DNA of 64,000 nucleotides from Rhizobium sp. 9140 (GCF_900067135.1 NZ_FJUR01000001.1:995501-1059500), one strand, 5' to 3'. Counted from the stretch's first letter, positions 1-9,429 are shown. Translations and numbers: made by a program. Notes: a model not told the origin generated them from the sequence alone.

Positions 1-37
1 GCTGAAGAGTGTCAGGATATTCGTATCTGAGAAGATT

Positions 38-113
<76 letters not shown>

Positions 114-176
114 ATAAAGGGTCCGGCAAGGCCGGTTCCGGGTACCGCCGGGCGCTTCGTGCCGGGCAGGTGCGGC

Positions 177-205
177 TTATTACTTCCGCTTCCCGGAGAT
201 GGCAA
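177..205 (-). promoter_or_regulatory. probable promoter of tRNA-Ala
   Basis: On the minus strand TTGCCA (200-205) and TAATAA (177-182) are separated by exactly 17 bases, matching housekeeping sigma-70 spacing. Transcription would start near position 170 and run into the tRNA. This is a motif reading only. Confidence 0.5.
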
Positions 206-269
206 GCCATAAAATTGGTGGCATCGATATTTTGTTGAAATCCCGACGAAAAAGCTCTGTCGCGGGCCA

Positions 270-306
270 AAAGAAAGGCCTGCCTCTCATGGGAAAGGCA
301 GGCCTC
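270..306 (-). terminator. intrinsic terminator of the TIGR02300 gene
   Basis: Arms AGGCCTGCCT (276-285) and AGGCAGGCCT (296-305) form a perfect 10-bp stem. On the minus strand it is followed by a T-rich run (TTTCTTTT). It lies 24 bases past the stop of the acidic protein gene. Confidence 0.8.
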
Positions 307-329
307 GAAACATTCGAAGATGAAGATGA

Positions 330-722
330 TCAGACTTCGTCGTCGTCGTCGTTGACGCCGATCAGGTCGGACAGGCCGTCATTGTCGTCGTCTTCGTCTT
401 CCTCGAGGAAGGTGTCGTCGTCGTCATTGTCGATCTCGACTTCGTCATCGCCCAGATCCGGGATGTCGTCGCCGTTCGCACCCTCGTCGGCCTCTTCCAG
501 GGAGACGAGTTCGACTTCCGGGTTCTCGGTGTCGACTTCGGCGACGTCCTCTTCCTCGGCCGCAGCCTTTTCCATGACCTTGGCGACGGATGTCTCCTCG
601 AAGAAGGAGAGCGGGTAGGACTTGCCGGTGTACGGAGACACGATCGGGTCCTTGTTCAGGTCATAGAACTTGCGTCCCGTTTCCGGGTCGATGCGCTTGG
701 TTCCGAGTTCCGCTTTTGCCAC
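330..722 (-). CDS. TIGR02300 family acidic protein
   Basis: This 130-residue protein of unknown function matches the TIGR02300 family, which is conserved in alphaproteobacteria. The first ~45 residues are basic and conserved in style (AKAELGTKRIDP, then GRKFYDLNKDP). The second half is extremely acidic, and about 40 C-terminal residues are mostly Asp and Glu. There is no signal peptide or membrane segment, so it is probably cytoplasmic. The start is GTG with GAGG eight bases upstream. It is transcribed alone, with a strong terminator behind it and the MepA-like/cmk pair divergent upstream. In many rhizobia this gene sits beside aroA-cmk-rpsA; aroA is not seen here. The family call is firm but the function is unknown. 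Confidence 0.85.
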   Translation of the reverse strand: MAKAELGTKRIDPETGRKFYDLNKDPIVSPYTGKSYPLSFFEETSVAKVMEKAAAEEEDVAEVDTENPEVELVSLEEADEGANGDDIPDLGDDEVEIDNDDDDTFLEEDEDDDNDGLSDLIGVNDDDDEV

Positions 723-941
723 TGTCGATGCCTCTTGAACGGCCGGACGAACCGGCGTCAGCCGGAATGCCGGCGGTAAACCTAAGATGAATTAGCCGGT
801 CCCCTTAATCGTAAGGGCGGAAACTGTCAAAGCCAAAACGTGAATGGTGACGGTTTCCATGCGCGAGAAGGGGTTGTAAGGCGGTGTCGGACGGCGGACT
901 GCCCGCCGGGCGACGCAAGGTATCATAACGACGGAATCACG

Positions 942-1766
942 ATGATCTTCCTCTGGCGCTTCCTGCTGGTTCTTGTCCTCACCGCCCTGACGCAGATTGG
1001 AGGCCTTGCCTATCTCGTCTCGCTGGGGCTGGCGCGTCTTGCCGGGTGGCGCAAGGGCGTGGCGACCTTCTCTGTGTTTCTTGTCGTCTATGCCGGAGCG
1101 ACAGTCCTCACCCAATCTGTCGCGCCGGTCTTCGGACGGGTGCCATTGTCCTGCGGGCAGGTGGATATGCCGCTGGCAGTCCGGTCGCCGCTCTTTTGCG
1201 CGCTCAACCGCAACTACGTGACGCCGACCATGAAAACGGCTGCGCTCGCCCTCGCGCGCCACATGGAGGCGACCTATCCCGGTACCTTAACGCTGGCGCT
1301 CGATGCGAACTTTCCGTTTCTCAGCGGCTTCCCGCTTTTGCCGCACCTCTCGCACAATGACGGCAGGAAACTCGATGTGGCCTTCTACTACAGGACGTCG
1401 GGCGGCGAACCGCTCAACGGCGTCACGCGCTCGCCGCTCGGCTATTTCGCGTTCGAACAGCCGCAGCCCGGCGACGTGCTTCCCTGCGCCGGGCGGCACG
1501 ACCTGTTGAGCTTCCGCTGGGATCTCGATGTGCTGCAGCCAATGTTCAAGCGTCTGCCGCTCGACGAGGCCCGAACCGCTGCCGCCGTTTCCTGGCTTTC
1601 GACGCGTGGGCAGGATCTCGGTGTGGAAAAGATCTTTATTGAGCCCCATCTTGCCAGGATGCTCGGCGTGGAGAACGAGATCGTCCGGTTTCAGGGATGC
1701 CGCGCAGCGCGTCACGACGACCATATTCATTTTCAGGTGAGCCCCCACATTTCAGGTGAAGCATGA
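942..1766 (+). CDS. membrane-anchored MepA/M15-like (LAS-fold) protein
   Basis: This is a 274-residue protein. Two hydrophobic segments (about residues 3-30 and 40-58) anchor it in the inner membrane. A periplasmic domain follows, with [11 protein letters not shown] near residues 138-148 and DDHIHFQV near 259-266. That pair of H-x-x-x-x-x-x-D and H-x-H elements is the zinc-binding pattern of LAS metallopeptidases such as MepA and VanX-type DD-peptidases, so a peptidoglycan-cleaving role is inferred. I chose the ATG at 942 because the hydrophobic segment begins there; an upstream in-frame GTG at 840 would add an unconvincing tail. The stop overlaps the cmk start by four bases (ATGA), so the two are translationally coupled. 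It could also be a non-catalytic relative. Confidence 0.65.
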   Translation: MIFLWRFLLVLVLTALTQIGGLAYLVSLGLARLAGWRKGVATFSVFLVVYAGATVLTQSVAPVFGRVPLSCGQVDMPLAVRSPLFCALNRNYVTPTMKTAALALARHMEATYPGTLTLALDANFPFLSGFPLLPHLSHNDGRKLDVAFYYRTSGGEPLNGVTRSPLGYFAFEQPQPGDVLPCAGRHDLLSFRWDLDVLQPMFKRLPLDEARTAAAVSWLSTRGQDLGVEKIFIEPHLARMLGVENEIVRFQGCRAARHDDHIHFQVSPHISGEA

Positions 1767-2395
1767 CATTCATTATTGCCATCGACGGACCGGCTGCGGC
1801 GGGCAAGGGCACGCTTTCGCGCCGGATCGCCGAAACCTATGGGTTTCACCATCTGGATACCGGACTGACCTACCGTGCGACCGCCAAGGCGCTGCTTGAT
1901 GCCGCTCTGCCGCTGGATAACGAAGCTGTCGCCGAGGCCATGGCGTTCAAGGTCGATCTTGCCGGGCTCGACCGTTCTGTGCTTGCAGCGCACGAGATCG
2001 GCGAAGCCGCGTCAAAGATCGCGGTGATGCCGGCGGTCCGGCGGGCGCTGGTCGAGGCGCAGAGGGCATTTTCGGGCCGTAACCCCGGCGCGGTGCTCGA
2101 CGGGCGCGATATCGGCACGGTCGTCTGCCCGCAGGCGCAGGTGAAACTCTTCGTCACGGCGTCGCCCGACGTGCGCGCGCGCCGCCGGTTCGACGAAATG
2201 ACGGGGCACGGCGTGCCGGCCGATTATCTCGCCGTCCTCGCCGACATCATCAAGCGCGACGAGCGCGATATGGGCCGCGCCGACAGCCCCTTGCGCCCCG
2301 CCGAAGACGCGCACTTGATCGATACCTCGGAAATGGGTATAGAGGCGGCGTTTTCAGCGGCGAAGTCAGTGGTCGACGCCGCGTTAGCGCACTAG
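1763..2395 (+). CDS. cmk: (d)CMP kinase
   Basis: Cytidylate kinase phosphorylates CMP and dCMP with ATP in pyrimidine nucleotide metabolism. The 210-residue protein opens with the P-loop GPAAAGKGT (residues 9-17), followed by the [10 protein letters not shown] substrate segment. LDGRDIGT lies near residue 113 and a KRDERD lid region near 160. The length is typical for the family. The start codon overlaps the stop of the upstream membrane protein gene. rpsA follows 137 bases later, keeping the common cmk-rpsA order, although aroA, which often precedes cmk, is missing. Confidence 0.95.
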   Translation: MTFIIAIDGPAAAGKGTLSRRIAETYGFHHLDTGLTYRATAKALLDAALPLDNEAVAEAMAFKVDLAGLDRSVLAAHEIGEAASKIAVMPAVRRALVEAQRAFSGRNPGAVLDGRDIGTVVCPQAQVKLFVTASPDVRARRRFDEMTGHGVPADYLAVLADIIKRDERDMGRADSPLRPAEDAHLIDTSEMGIEAAFSAAKSVVDAALAH

Positions 2396-2430
2396 CAGTC
2401 CGAACCGACCGTCCCCGCGCCGGAATTGTT

Positions 2431-2518
2431 CCCGATACGATGCCCTATGGGGCAATCGGGAGCGGAGGGTCATCGGATATGATCAACGCAAACCCCCGGC
2501 GCCCGTGCCAGCTGGCAC
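2431..2518 (+). promoter_or_regulatory. structured rpsA leader (two hairpins)
   Basis: Two inverted repeats lie between cmk and rpsA. The first (2431-2460) has outer arms CCCGAT/ATCGGG and inner arms TGCCC/GGGCA. The second (2505-2518) is the perfect palindrome GTGCCAGCTGGCAC, ending five bases before the AGGAG ribosome binding site. S1 represses its own translation through leader structure in enteric bacteria, so an autoregulatory role is a reasonable inference but unproven here. Confidence 0.45.
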
Positions 2519-2532
2519 GACCAGGAGTATTC

Positions 2533-4239
2533 ATGTCTGAAGCACAACCCACCCGCGACGATTTCGCAGCGTTGCTGCAGGAATCCTTCGCCCAGCAGGA
2601 TCTGGCCGAAGGCTACGTCACAAAGGGTGTGATCACGGCCATCGAGAAGGACGTCGCCATTGTCGACGTCGGTCTCAAGGTCGAAGGCCGCGTCGCCCTG
2701 AAGGAATTCGGCGCGAAGGCCAAGGACGGCACGCTGAAGGTCGGCGATGAAGTCGAAGTCTATGTCGAGCGCATCGAAAACGCTCTGGGCGAAGCCGTTC
2801 TGTCGCGCGAGAAGGCTCGCCGCGAAGAAAGCTGGATGCGTCTGGAAGTGAAGTTCGAAGCCGGCGAACGCGTCGAAGGCGTCATCTTCAACCAGGTCAA
2901 GGGCGGTTTCACCGTCGATCTGGACGGTGCCGTTGCCTTCCTGCCGCGCAGCCAGGTCGATATCCGCCCGATCCGCGACGTTACCCCGCTGATGCACAAC
3001 CCGCAGCCCTTCGAAATCCTCAAGATGGACAAGCGCCGCGGCAACATCGTGGTTTCGCGTCGTACGGTTCTGGAAGAGTCCCGTGCCGAGCAGCGTTCTG
3101 AAATCGTTCAGAACCTCGAAGAAGGCCAGGTTGTTGACGGCGTCGTCAAGAACATCACCGATTACGGTGCGTTCGTTGACCTCGGCGGCATCGATGGTCT
3201 GCTGCACGTGACGGACATGGCATGGCGCCGCGTCAACCATCCGTCCGAGATCCTGAACATCGGCCAGCAGGTCAAGGTTCAGATCATCCGCATCAACCAG
3301 GAAACCCACCGTATCTCGCTCGGCATGAAGCAGCTCGAGAGCGATCCTTGGGATGGCATCGGTGCGAAGTACCCGGTCGGCAAGAAGATCTCCGGTACCG
3401 TCACCAACATCACCGACTACGGTGCATTCGTCGAGCTGGAGCCGGGCATCGAAGGCCTGATCCACATCTCGGAAATGTCCTGGACCAAGAAGAACGTCCA
3501 TCCCGGCAAGATCCTGTCCACGACGCAGGAAGTCGACGTTGTCGTTCTCGAAGTCGATCCGACCAAGCGCCGCATTTCGCTCGGCCTCAAGCAGACGCTC
3601 GAGAACCCGTGGCAGGCTTTTGCGCACAGCCATCCGGCTGGCACGGAAGTTGAAGGCGAAGTCAAGAACAAAACCGAATTCGGCCTGTTCATCGGCCTCG
3701 ACGGCGACGTCGACGGCATGGTGCACCTGTCGGATCTCGACTGGAACCGTCCGGGCGAGCAGGTCATCGAGGAATACAACAAGGGCGATATGGTCAAGGC
3801 CGTCGTTCTCGATGTGGACGTCGACAAGGAGCGCATCTCGCTCGGCATCAAGCAGCTCGGCAAGGATGCGGTCGGCGAAGCCGCCACGTCCGGCGAACTG
3901 CGCAAGAACGCCGTCGTTTCGTGCGAAGTCATTGCCGTCAACGACGGTGGCCTCGAAGTTCGTCTCGTCAACCACGAGGACATCACCTCGTTCATCCGTC
4001 GTGCCGACCTGTCGCGCGACCGTGACGAGCAGCGTCCCGAGCGTTTCTCGGTCGGCCAGACCGTAGACGCCCGCGTCACGAACTTCTCCAAGAAGGACCG
4101 CAAGGTCATGCTTTCGATCAAGGCGCTGGAAATCGCCGAAGAGAAGGAAGCCGTCGCACAGTTCGGTTCGTCCGACAGCGGTGCGTCGCTCGGCGACATC
4201 CTGGGCGCAGCCCTCAAGAACCGTGGCGGCAACGAGTAA
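2533..4239 (+). CDS. rpsA: 30S ribosomal protein S1
   Basis: S1 binds mRNA on the small ribosomal subunit and helps initiation on leadered transcripts. The 568-residue protein consists of six S1 OB-fold repeats, at roughly residues 27-95, 113-178, 199-267, 284-354, 371-441 and 458-527. Repeats 3 and 4 carry the clear signature ITDYGAFV, and the corresponding segment of repeat 5 reads KTEFGLFI. The ATG at 2533 is preceded by AGGAG at the proper distance and gives the usual MSEA start, so the longer frame from 2440 is rejected. A strong terminator follows, so the gene ends a cmk-rpsA transcription unit. Confidence 0.97.
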   Translation: MSEAQPTRDDFAALLQESFAQQDLAEGYVTKGVITAIEKDVAIVDVGLKVEGRVALKEFGAKAKDGTLKVGDEVEVYVERIENALGEAVLSREKARREESWMRLEVKFEAGERVEGVIFNQVKGGFTVDLDGAVAFLPRSQVDIRPIRDVTPLMHNPQPFEILKMDKRRGNIVVSRRTVLEESRAEQRSEIVQNLEEGQVVDGVVKNITDYGAFVDLGGIDGLLHVTDMAWRRVNHPSEILNIGQQVKVQIIRINQETHRISLGMKQLESDPWDGIGAKYPVGKKISGTVTNITDYGAFVELEPGIEGLIHISEMSWTKKNVHPGKILSTTQEVDVVVLEVDPTKRRISLGLKQTLENPWQAFAHSHPAGTEVEGEVKNKTEFGLFIGLDGDVDGMVHLSDLDWNRPGEQVIEEYNKGDMVKAVVLDVDVDKERISLGIKQLGKDAVGEAATSGELRKNAVVSCEVIAVNDGGLEVRLVNHEDITSFIRRADLSRDRDEQRPERFSVGQTVDARVTNFSKKDRKVMLSIKALEIAEEKEAVAQFGSSDSGASLGDILGAALKNRGGNE

Positions 4240-4285
4240 TCATTGCCCGGTTCGACAGTCGGTCGAACATGGTTTGAAACAGAAA

Positions 4286-4317
4286 AGCCCGCGGCGAGAT
4301 ATCGCCGCGGGCTTTTT
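4286..4317 (+). terminator. intrinsic terminator after rpsA
   Basis: Arms AGCCCGCGGCGA (4287-4298) and TCGCCGCGGGCT (4302-4313) form a GC-rich 12-bp stem followed directly by TTTT. It lies 46 bases past the rpsA stop. Confidence 0.9.
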
Positions 4318-4373
4318 GCATGTGATTCTAACCAGCGCGTGATTCCAACCGGCGCGGACCTCGTATCCCTAGG

Positions 4374-6896
4374 TCAGGCAAGGTCCGAAAGGCGCTGGTA
4401 GAGATCGTAGGCGTCATGACGTTCGCCATCCTCGTCGCTAGCCGGTTCGGCAGGAGACGCCTCGTCATGCTTTGAGGACGAGCCGGAACCGCGTCGCCCG
4501 CTTTCGTCCTCGCCTCCGGAAAGTTCGGCCTCGTTCTCGCGGCGCTGGCGACGGGGCTCTTCCTCCTCGACGTCAACGCTGCCGGAATCGGTGACGGGGA
4601 GATAAGGGGCGAACGCATAGCCGATCGCTTCGCGGGCGATGATGGCCTCCATTCCCCGTGGCAGAAGCGATGCAGGGATCGCATCCTCCACCGGCACGTG
4701 GGGAACGCGTGCCTGCGCGGGGCGATCCTCGTCGATCACCGTCAGAAGGTCGGATTCGACGCTGCGGCTTCCAGGCGGGCGCGGACTGGCGGCATCCTGC
4801 TGATTGTCCGGGAGGCGATGGGCGTCCGATGGCGAAGGCGCCTCGGAGCTTTCACCAAGGCTGCCGGACAGCATGTAGAACAGCGTTTCCCATTCATCGA
4901 GTTGACCGATCGTATTCGCAACCTCGTGTACACCCGTCGTGATCAGGGCGATCTCTACCTTGGGCGCGAGATGATCGAGACCGGGAGCAATGGAGTCGGT
5001 CGAACTCTGCGGGCTCCGGTTCCGATCCGCGTCGAGGGATGCAGCGGGATGACGTAGGCGTTGGCCATCGCGCTCCGGCAAAGCGGAGGGCTTCGGACTG
5101 TCTTCGACGGGTGGCGACGGTACAGGTGACGCACCCTGCTGTTGAACGCGTCCTGCCGGCAGGTCGGACGCCATCGGGCGAGCCCGAAACGTGATCGTCT
5201 CCTCGATCCGGCGAAGTCCTGGCAAAAGGGTCTCGCCGTCCGCCGGTTGCGGCGCAAGGCGGCTTGCGGTCGTGGCGGAAGCGGGCACCGTGGTTCCGGC
5301 AGCTTCGCCAGTTCGCACCGGGGGTGGCGCAGCCGGCGCAGTCTGGGTCGTCTGTAGCGGTGTTGCGCCGCCTGCGGTGTGGTGTGGCTCGGAGAATGCC
5401 TGCGAGGCAGACGCGGGAAGGGAAGGATCGGGCCGCCCGGAAGACAGCTGCGGTTGGACCTGAGGAGACCCGACGGCTTGCGTCGGGTTCGGATGACCGG
5501 ACGCATGGGAGGGCGGTTCGGCGATGTGTTGTGCCGCCGCACGTGCTTGCTGAAGTGACGTTGCCGGTAAGGTTGACGCCGCTATCGATTGAGTGATCGA
5601 GACGTCGGCTTGGGATATCCAGCGTTGAGCGGCCATGTGCTGGCCGGTTACGGCTTCATCCGGTTTGAGGGGAGCACTGACATCCTCAGCCCGTATCGGC
5701 ATCTGTTGGCCGGTGCTGGCAGCCGTGACGCCAGATGTCGCAAGAACGGTCACTTTATGCTCGGAAGTCACATCGCCTGTTGCGGATGTGGCGGGCAATA
5801 AGGCGCTGGATTTCACAGGGTGTAGCTGGTCGCCCGTCGCTGGCTTCAGGCCTGCCGCCGTTGCGACAACAGCCATGGGTGCGCGACGCTCCGGTGCGAG
5901 ATGAGCCGGCCGCTCAGGCATATCCTCGGGCATTGCGAAGCTTCTCGAAGGCGCGTCGGCTGCCTCATCCTGAGCGATATCCGGCGCGCCGGGTTCGCCC
6001 GTCTCGATCCCCGACGTCGGCACATCCATGTCGGTCAGGTGCTCTCCGACCGGGGGATGATCCGTGATGAGGTCGAGCAGGGCATCGCCTTCGTGTCCCC
6101 TGGCGATGGCCACGGCCTGCGCGAGCGCCTGTGCGTCGGAGGCGAGGAAGGCCGCCGCCTCGCGCAAGGCCGGCACGGGTTCGTCTGCGGTCTGCAAAAG
6201 ATTGCCGACCGGATTTGACGCATCCGCTGTGGGGTTTGTCTGAGGGGCAGGGGCAGGGGCAGGGGCAGGGGCGTCGGGCGCCTGCAACGTCGTCTCGGGA
6301 GAGAAGGCCTGCCCCAGCGCCTGCTGCAGATGCGGCGCACCGGGTGCCACGCCGGGCGCCTGCGAGAAGGCCATGCGGGTCGGAAGCGGCGCCTGGATGG
6401 TCGGCTGACGGAAGACGGGCTGGTTATCTTCGTCCGGAAAGAGCGCGGAGACGGGATCGGGATGCCAGAAACCGTCGCGCGTGAGCGGCAGGTCGATCCG
6501 CAGATCGAGCGTCAGCGCCGGCCGCAGCGTTTCCACCAGCATCTTCAGGGCCGCGAGCAGCGGCTGCTGGTTGAGCTGCTTTTCGAGCAGCGCGCGGGCA
6601 GCGGTCGACAGAACGTCCATATGAGCGGCCAGCCGGCGCGTGAAGTCGCGCAGGCTCTCCTGCGGCTGCGGCGGAAAATCGACGATCCGGGCCAGGGCTT
6701 CGGTCAGGCGCGCCAGTGCGACCCGCGTTGCCGGATCGGCATTCGCCATGTCGCGCAGCACGATCTCGATAACGTGGAGGATCGCATCGAACCGCTTCGT
6801 TGCCGCTGACGGCAGCGCATGCCGGTCCTTTGCCGTACCGCCATCGGTCAACGCTGCGGCGGCACTCCGGGAAATGGCGGCCGATGTCTGCATGGC
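4374..6896 (-). CDS. large Ala/Pro/Ser-rich hypothetical protein
   Basis: I do not recognise this 840-residue protein. Residues ~1-160 look folded and mostly alpha-helical, with repeated Leu/Ala heptads (for example ALARLTEALARIVDF). From ~170 to ~780 it is low complexity and probably disordered, rich in Ala, Pro, Ser, Thr and Gln, and includes an (AP)n tract encoded by a short direct repeat near 6243-6270. The C-terminal ~100 residues are charged (EEEEPRRQRRENEAEL). There is no signal peptide. The ATG at 6896 has ACGGAG six bases upstream, better than the frame opening at 6920. Its layout resembles flagellar hook-length control proteins, but no FliK motif is visible and no flagellar gene is nearby. 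The gene is convergent with rpsA. Confidence 0.6.
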   Translation of the reverse strand, partial: AMQTSAAISRSAAAALTDGGTAKDRHALPSAATKRFDAILHVIEIVLRDMANADPATRVALARLTEALARIVDFPPQPQESLRDFTRRLAAHMDVLSTAARALLEKQLNQQPLLAALKMLVETLRPALTLDLRIDLPLTRDGFWHPDPVSALFPDEDNQPVFRQPTIQAPLPTRMAFSQAPGVAPGAPHLQQALGQAFSPETTLQAPDAPAPAPAPAPQTNPTADASNPVGNLLQTADEPVPALREAAAFLASDAQALAQAVAIARGHEGDALLDLITDHPPVGEHLTDMDVPTSGIETGEPGAPDIAQDEAADAPSRSFAMPEDMPERPAHLAPERRAPMAVVATAAGLKPATGDQLHPVKSSALLPATSATGDVTSEHKVTVLATSGVTAASTGQQMPIRAEDVSAPLKPDEAVTGQHMAAQRWISQADVSITQSIAASTLPATSLQQARAAAQHIAEPPSHASGHPNPTQAVGSPQVQPQLSSGRPDPSLPASASQAFSEPHHTAGGATPLQTTQTAPAAPPPVRTGEAAGTTVPASATTASRLAPQPADGETLLPGLRRIEETITFRARPMASDLPAGRVQQQGASPVPSPPVEDSPKPSALPERDGQRLRHPAASLDADRNRSPQSSTDSIAPGLDHLAPKVEIALITTGVHEVANTIGQLDEWETLFYMLSGSLGESSEAPSPSDAHRLPDNQQDAASPRPPGSRSVESDLLTVIDEDRPAQARVPHVPVEDAIPASLLPRGMEAIIAREAIGYAFAPYLPVTDSGSVDVEEEEPRRQRRENEAELSGGEDESGRRGSGSSSKHDEASPAEPASDEDGERHDAYDLYQRLSDLA

Positions 6897-7179
6897 AGTC
6901 TCCGTCCATAATCCGGCCACGGCCGGGTGCAGTTGCTGAAAAGCGACGCAGGGAACGGGTGTGCCCTGCCGGCCGGCGGGTTCAGGTGCGGCAGAAGTGC
7001 CAGCGTCATGATGTCGATGGGCGCGTCATGCGCATACCCGACAGGATACACCTGGAGGCAGCATGTGCCGGGAAAAGAGCCGGCTTGGCATGAATGTCTC
7101 CAGATTAGCGCAACATGGTTACGATATCGTTACCGGACTGCGGTTGACATGCCGCGCGATGGACGGAAGGCCGAACGCC

Positions 7180-8562
7180 ATGAACTGGGCAAATCTCATC
7201 CTCAACATCGATAGCTACAAGCTCAGCCATTTCTTGCAATATCCGCCGGAAACAGCCGCGATTTCCTCCTACGTCGAAACGCGCGGCGGAAGCGATCTCA
7301 TCGACGTGGTGTTCTTCGGTCTCCAGATCTTTCTGAAGGATGTGCTGAGCCGCCCGGTGACCATGAGCGACGTTGCCGAGGCCGAGGAGGTGGCGAAGGC
7401 GCACGGCCTGCCGTTCGACCGTGCCGGCTGGACGCATATCGTCAACGCGCATGGCGGCTACCTGCCGCTGAGGATCGAGGCGCTGCCGGAGGGCACGCTG
7501 ACGCGCCGGGGCGTACCGCTGGTTCAGGTCGTCAACACGGACCCTGCCTGCTGGTGGCTGACATCGCATATCGAGACGGCGCTGCTGCGCGCCGTCTGGT
7601 ATCCCTCATCGGTGGCCAGCAATGTCCGCAAGGTGAAGCTGGCGCTGCGCGACGCGCTGGAGCGCACGGCCGATGAGCCCGAACTGCTGCTGCCATCGCG
7701 CCTGCTCGATTACGGCGCCCGCGGCGTCGGCGCCTTCGAGCAGGCCGGCATCGGCGGTGCCGCCCATCTCGTCCACTTCACGGGCACGGATACGCTGTCC
7801 GGCGTCCTCACGGCACGCCGCTGCTACGGCGCAGCCATGGCCGGGCGCTCCATGCCCGCCTCCGAGCACTCGACCATGACCGCCTGGGGCGGCGACCGCG
7901 AAGCGGATGCCTATGCCAACATGGTCTCCCGCTTCGCGCCCTCCGGCGCCTTTGCCGTGGTGTCCGACAGCTACGACATCAATCAGGCGGTTTCCTTCAT
8001 CTGGGGCAAGCAGCTGCGCGACACGGTCAAGGCCGCTGGCGCCACCGTCTATATCCGCCCCGATAGCGGCGACCCGATCGAAACGCCGGTGCAGGTGGTG
8101 CAGCAGCTCGACTACCGCTTCGGCGCCACCCAGAACCGCAAGGGGTTCAAGGTTCTCGACCGTTGCGTCCGGGTGATCCAGGGCGACGGCATTACGCTCG
8201 CCGACATGAACCAGATCCTGAACCGGCTGGAGGCGTTCGGCTACTCGGCGGAGAACATGACCTTCGCCATGGGCGGCGGCCTCCTCCAGAAGGTCAACCG
8301 CGATACCTATGCCTTTGCCATGAAGGCAAATGCGCGACAGGACACGAGCGGCCGCTGGCACGATGTGTGGAAGCGCCCGGCCACGATGAACGTCAAGGCT
8401 TCGAAAGCCGGTCGCCAGGCCGTCGTTTCCGGAATGGCAGGCCTCGAGGCCGTGCGGCTCGATGCGCTGGCCGGCCGCGAAAACCACCTGCGGCCCGTCT
8501 GGCAGGACGGCCGCCTGCTGAAGGACTGGTCGTTCGAGGAGGTCCGTGCACAGGCACGGTGA
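7180..8562 (+). CDS. nadV: nicotinamide phosphoribosyltransferase (NadV/NAMPT family)
   Basis: The enzyme joins nicotinamide and PRPP to give NMN for NAD salvage. The 460-residue product has the NAMPT landmarks: NIDSYKLSHF at residues 9-18, YVETRGG near 33, IRPDSGDP near 292-299, GDGI near 335, and MGGGLLQKVNRDT near 363. The length fits NAMPT/NadV rather than the shorter bacterial PncB. The ATG at 7180 has GGAAGG nine bases upstream, so frames opening at 7063 or 7159 were rejected. It stands alone and converges on the RNase D gene. Nicotinate phosphoribosyltransferase activity cannot be fully excluded from sequence alone. Confidence 0.85.
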   Translation: MNWANLILNIDSYKLSHFLQYPPETAAISSYVETRGGSDLIDVVFFGLQIFLKDVLSRPVTMSDVAEAEEVAKAHGLPFDRAGWTHIVNAHGGYLPLRIEALPEGTLTRRGVPLVQVVNTDPACWWLTSHIETALLRAVWYPSSVASNVRKVKLALRDALERTADEPELLLPSRLLDYGARGVGAFEQAGIGGAAHLVHFTGTDTLSGVLTARRCYGAAMAGRSMPASEHSTMTAWGGDREADAYANMVSRFAPSGAFAVVSDSYDINQAVSFIWGKQLRDTVKAAGATVYIRPDSGDPIETPVQVVQQLDYRFGATQNRKGFKVLDRCVRVIQGDGITLADMNQILNRLEAFGYSAENMTFAMGGGLLQKVNRDTYAFAMKANARQDTSGRWHDVWKRPATMNVKASKAGRQAVVSGMAGLEAVRLDALAGRENHLRPVWQDGRLLKDWSFEEVRAQAR

Positions 8563-8621
8563 CATCAAGCCATCGCCGCGCCGGGCGACGGGCATGCCGT
8601 CGTAGACGTGACGACACCCGG

Positions 8622-9248
8622 TCAGCTATGCGCGAAAATATCCGTGTCATTCCAGCCGAGCAGGTCGAGTTTCGCGCGGGTGGGCAGAAAGGCAAAACAT
8701 GCTTCCGCGTGGTCGATCCGCCCGTCGCGTATCAACCGCTGGTTCAGCGTGTCGCGTAGCGCATGCAGGTGCAGCACGTCGGAGGCGGCATAGTCCAGCT
8801 GCGCCGGTGTCAGAATGGGTGCTGCCCAGTCGGACGACTGCTGCTGCTTGGAGATGTCGATCTCCAGCATTTCCTTCAGATTGTCCTTCAGACCGTGGCG
8901 ATCCGTATAGGTGCGCGAGAGGCGCGAGGCGATCTTCGTACAGAACACCGGCGTCGTGGTGACACCGAAGGTGTGGAAGAGCACGGCGATATCGAACCGA
9001 CCGTAATGGAAGATCTTCTGCCGCGCGGGATCGGCGAGCATTCTCACGAGATTGGGCGCCGACGTCTGCCCTGCCGCGATCTGCACGATATCGGCCGTCC
9101 CGTCGCCCGGCGAAAGCTGCACGAGGCAGAGACGATCGCGACGCGGCACAAGGCCGAGCGTCTCGGTATCGACCGCGATCGCGCCATTGTAGCGGGCTGC
9201 GTCTTTGGCGGCGATATCACCTTCGTGAAACCGTATTGTATTCGGCAT
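8622..9248 (-). CDS. rnd: ribonuclease D-like 3'-5' exonuclease
   Basis: This is a DEDDy-family RNA exonuclease acting on tRNA 3' ends and other small RNAs. Motif I is DTETLG at residues 27-32, motif II is the Asp of YGRFD (86), and motif III is YAASD (153-157), so all metal ligands and the catalytic Tyr are present. At 208 residues it contains only the exonuclease domain and lacks the HRDC domains of E. coli RNase D, as is usual for the short rhizobial form. The start at 9248 follows GGGGA and begins MPNTIRF; the open frame up to 9647 has no support. Confidence 0.88.
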   Translation of the reverse strand: MPNTIRFHEGDIAAKDAARYNGAIAVDTETLGLVPRRDRLCLVQLSPGDGTADIVQIAAGQTSAPNLVRMLADPARQKIFHYGRFDIAVLFHTFGVTTTPVFCTKIASRLSRTYTDRHGLKDNLKEMLEIDISKQQQSSDWAAPILTPAQLDYAASDVLHLHALRDTLNQRLIRDGRIDHAEACFAFLPTRAKLDLLGWNDTDIFAHS

Positions 9249-9429
9249 GAAATTCCCCACATCATCATCCTGCCCGATGGGCAGGCTGCCGGCCATATCG
9301 ACGGTCAGGGCTGTCACGAGCGTGTTGCCCTCGACCGGTGGACAGCGCAGGCGGTATAACGCGGAACCGCCTTCGATGCGATAGCGTTCGCTCAAAGGCC
9401 ATATGATGGGCGAAGGTGGGGCGTGAGCC

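Noticed and set aside
2470..3975. Long minus-strand ORF (501 codons) inside rpsA
   Set aside because: It is a mirror of the GC-rich codon pattern of rpsA; its translation shows the repeating composition of the S1 domains in antisense.
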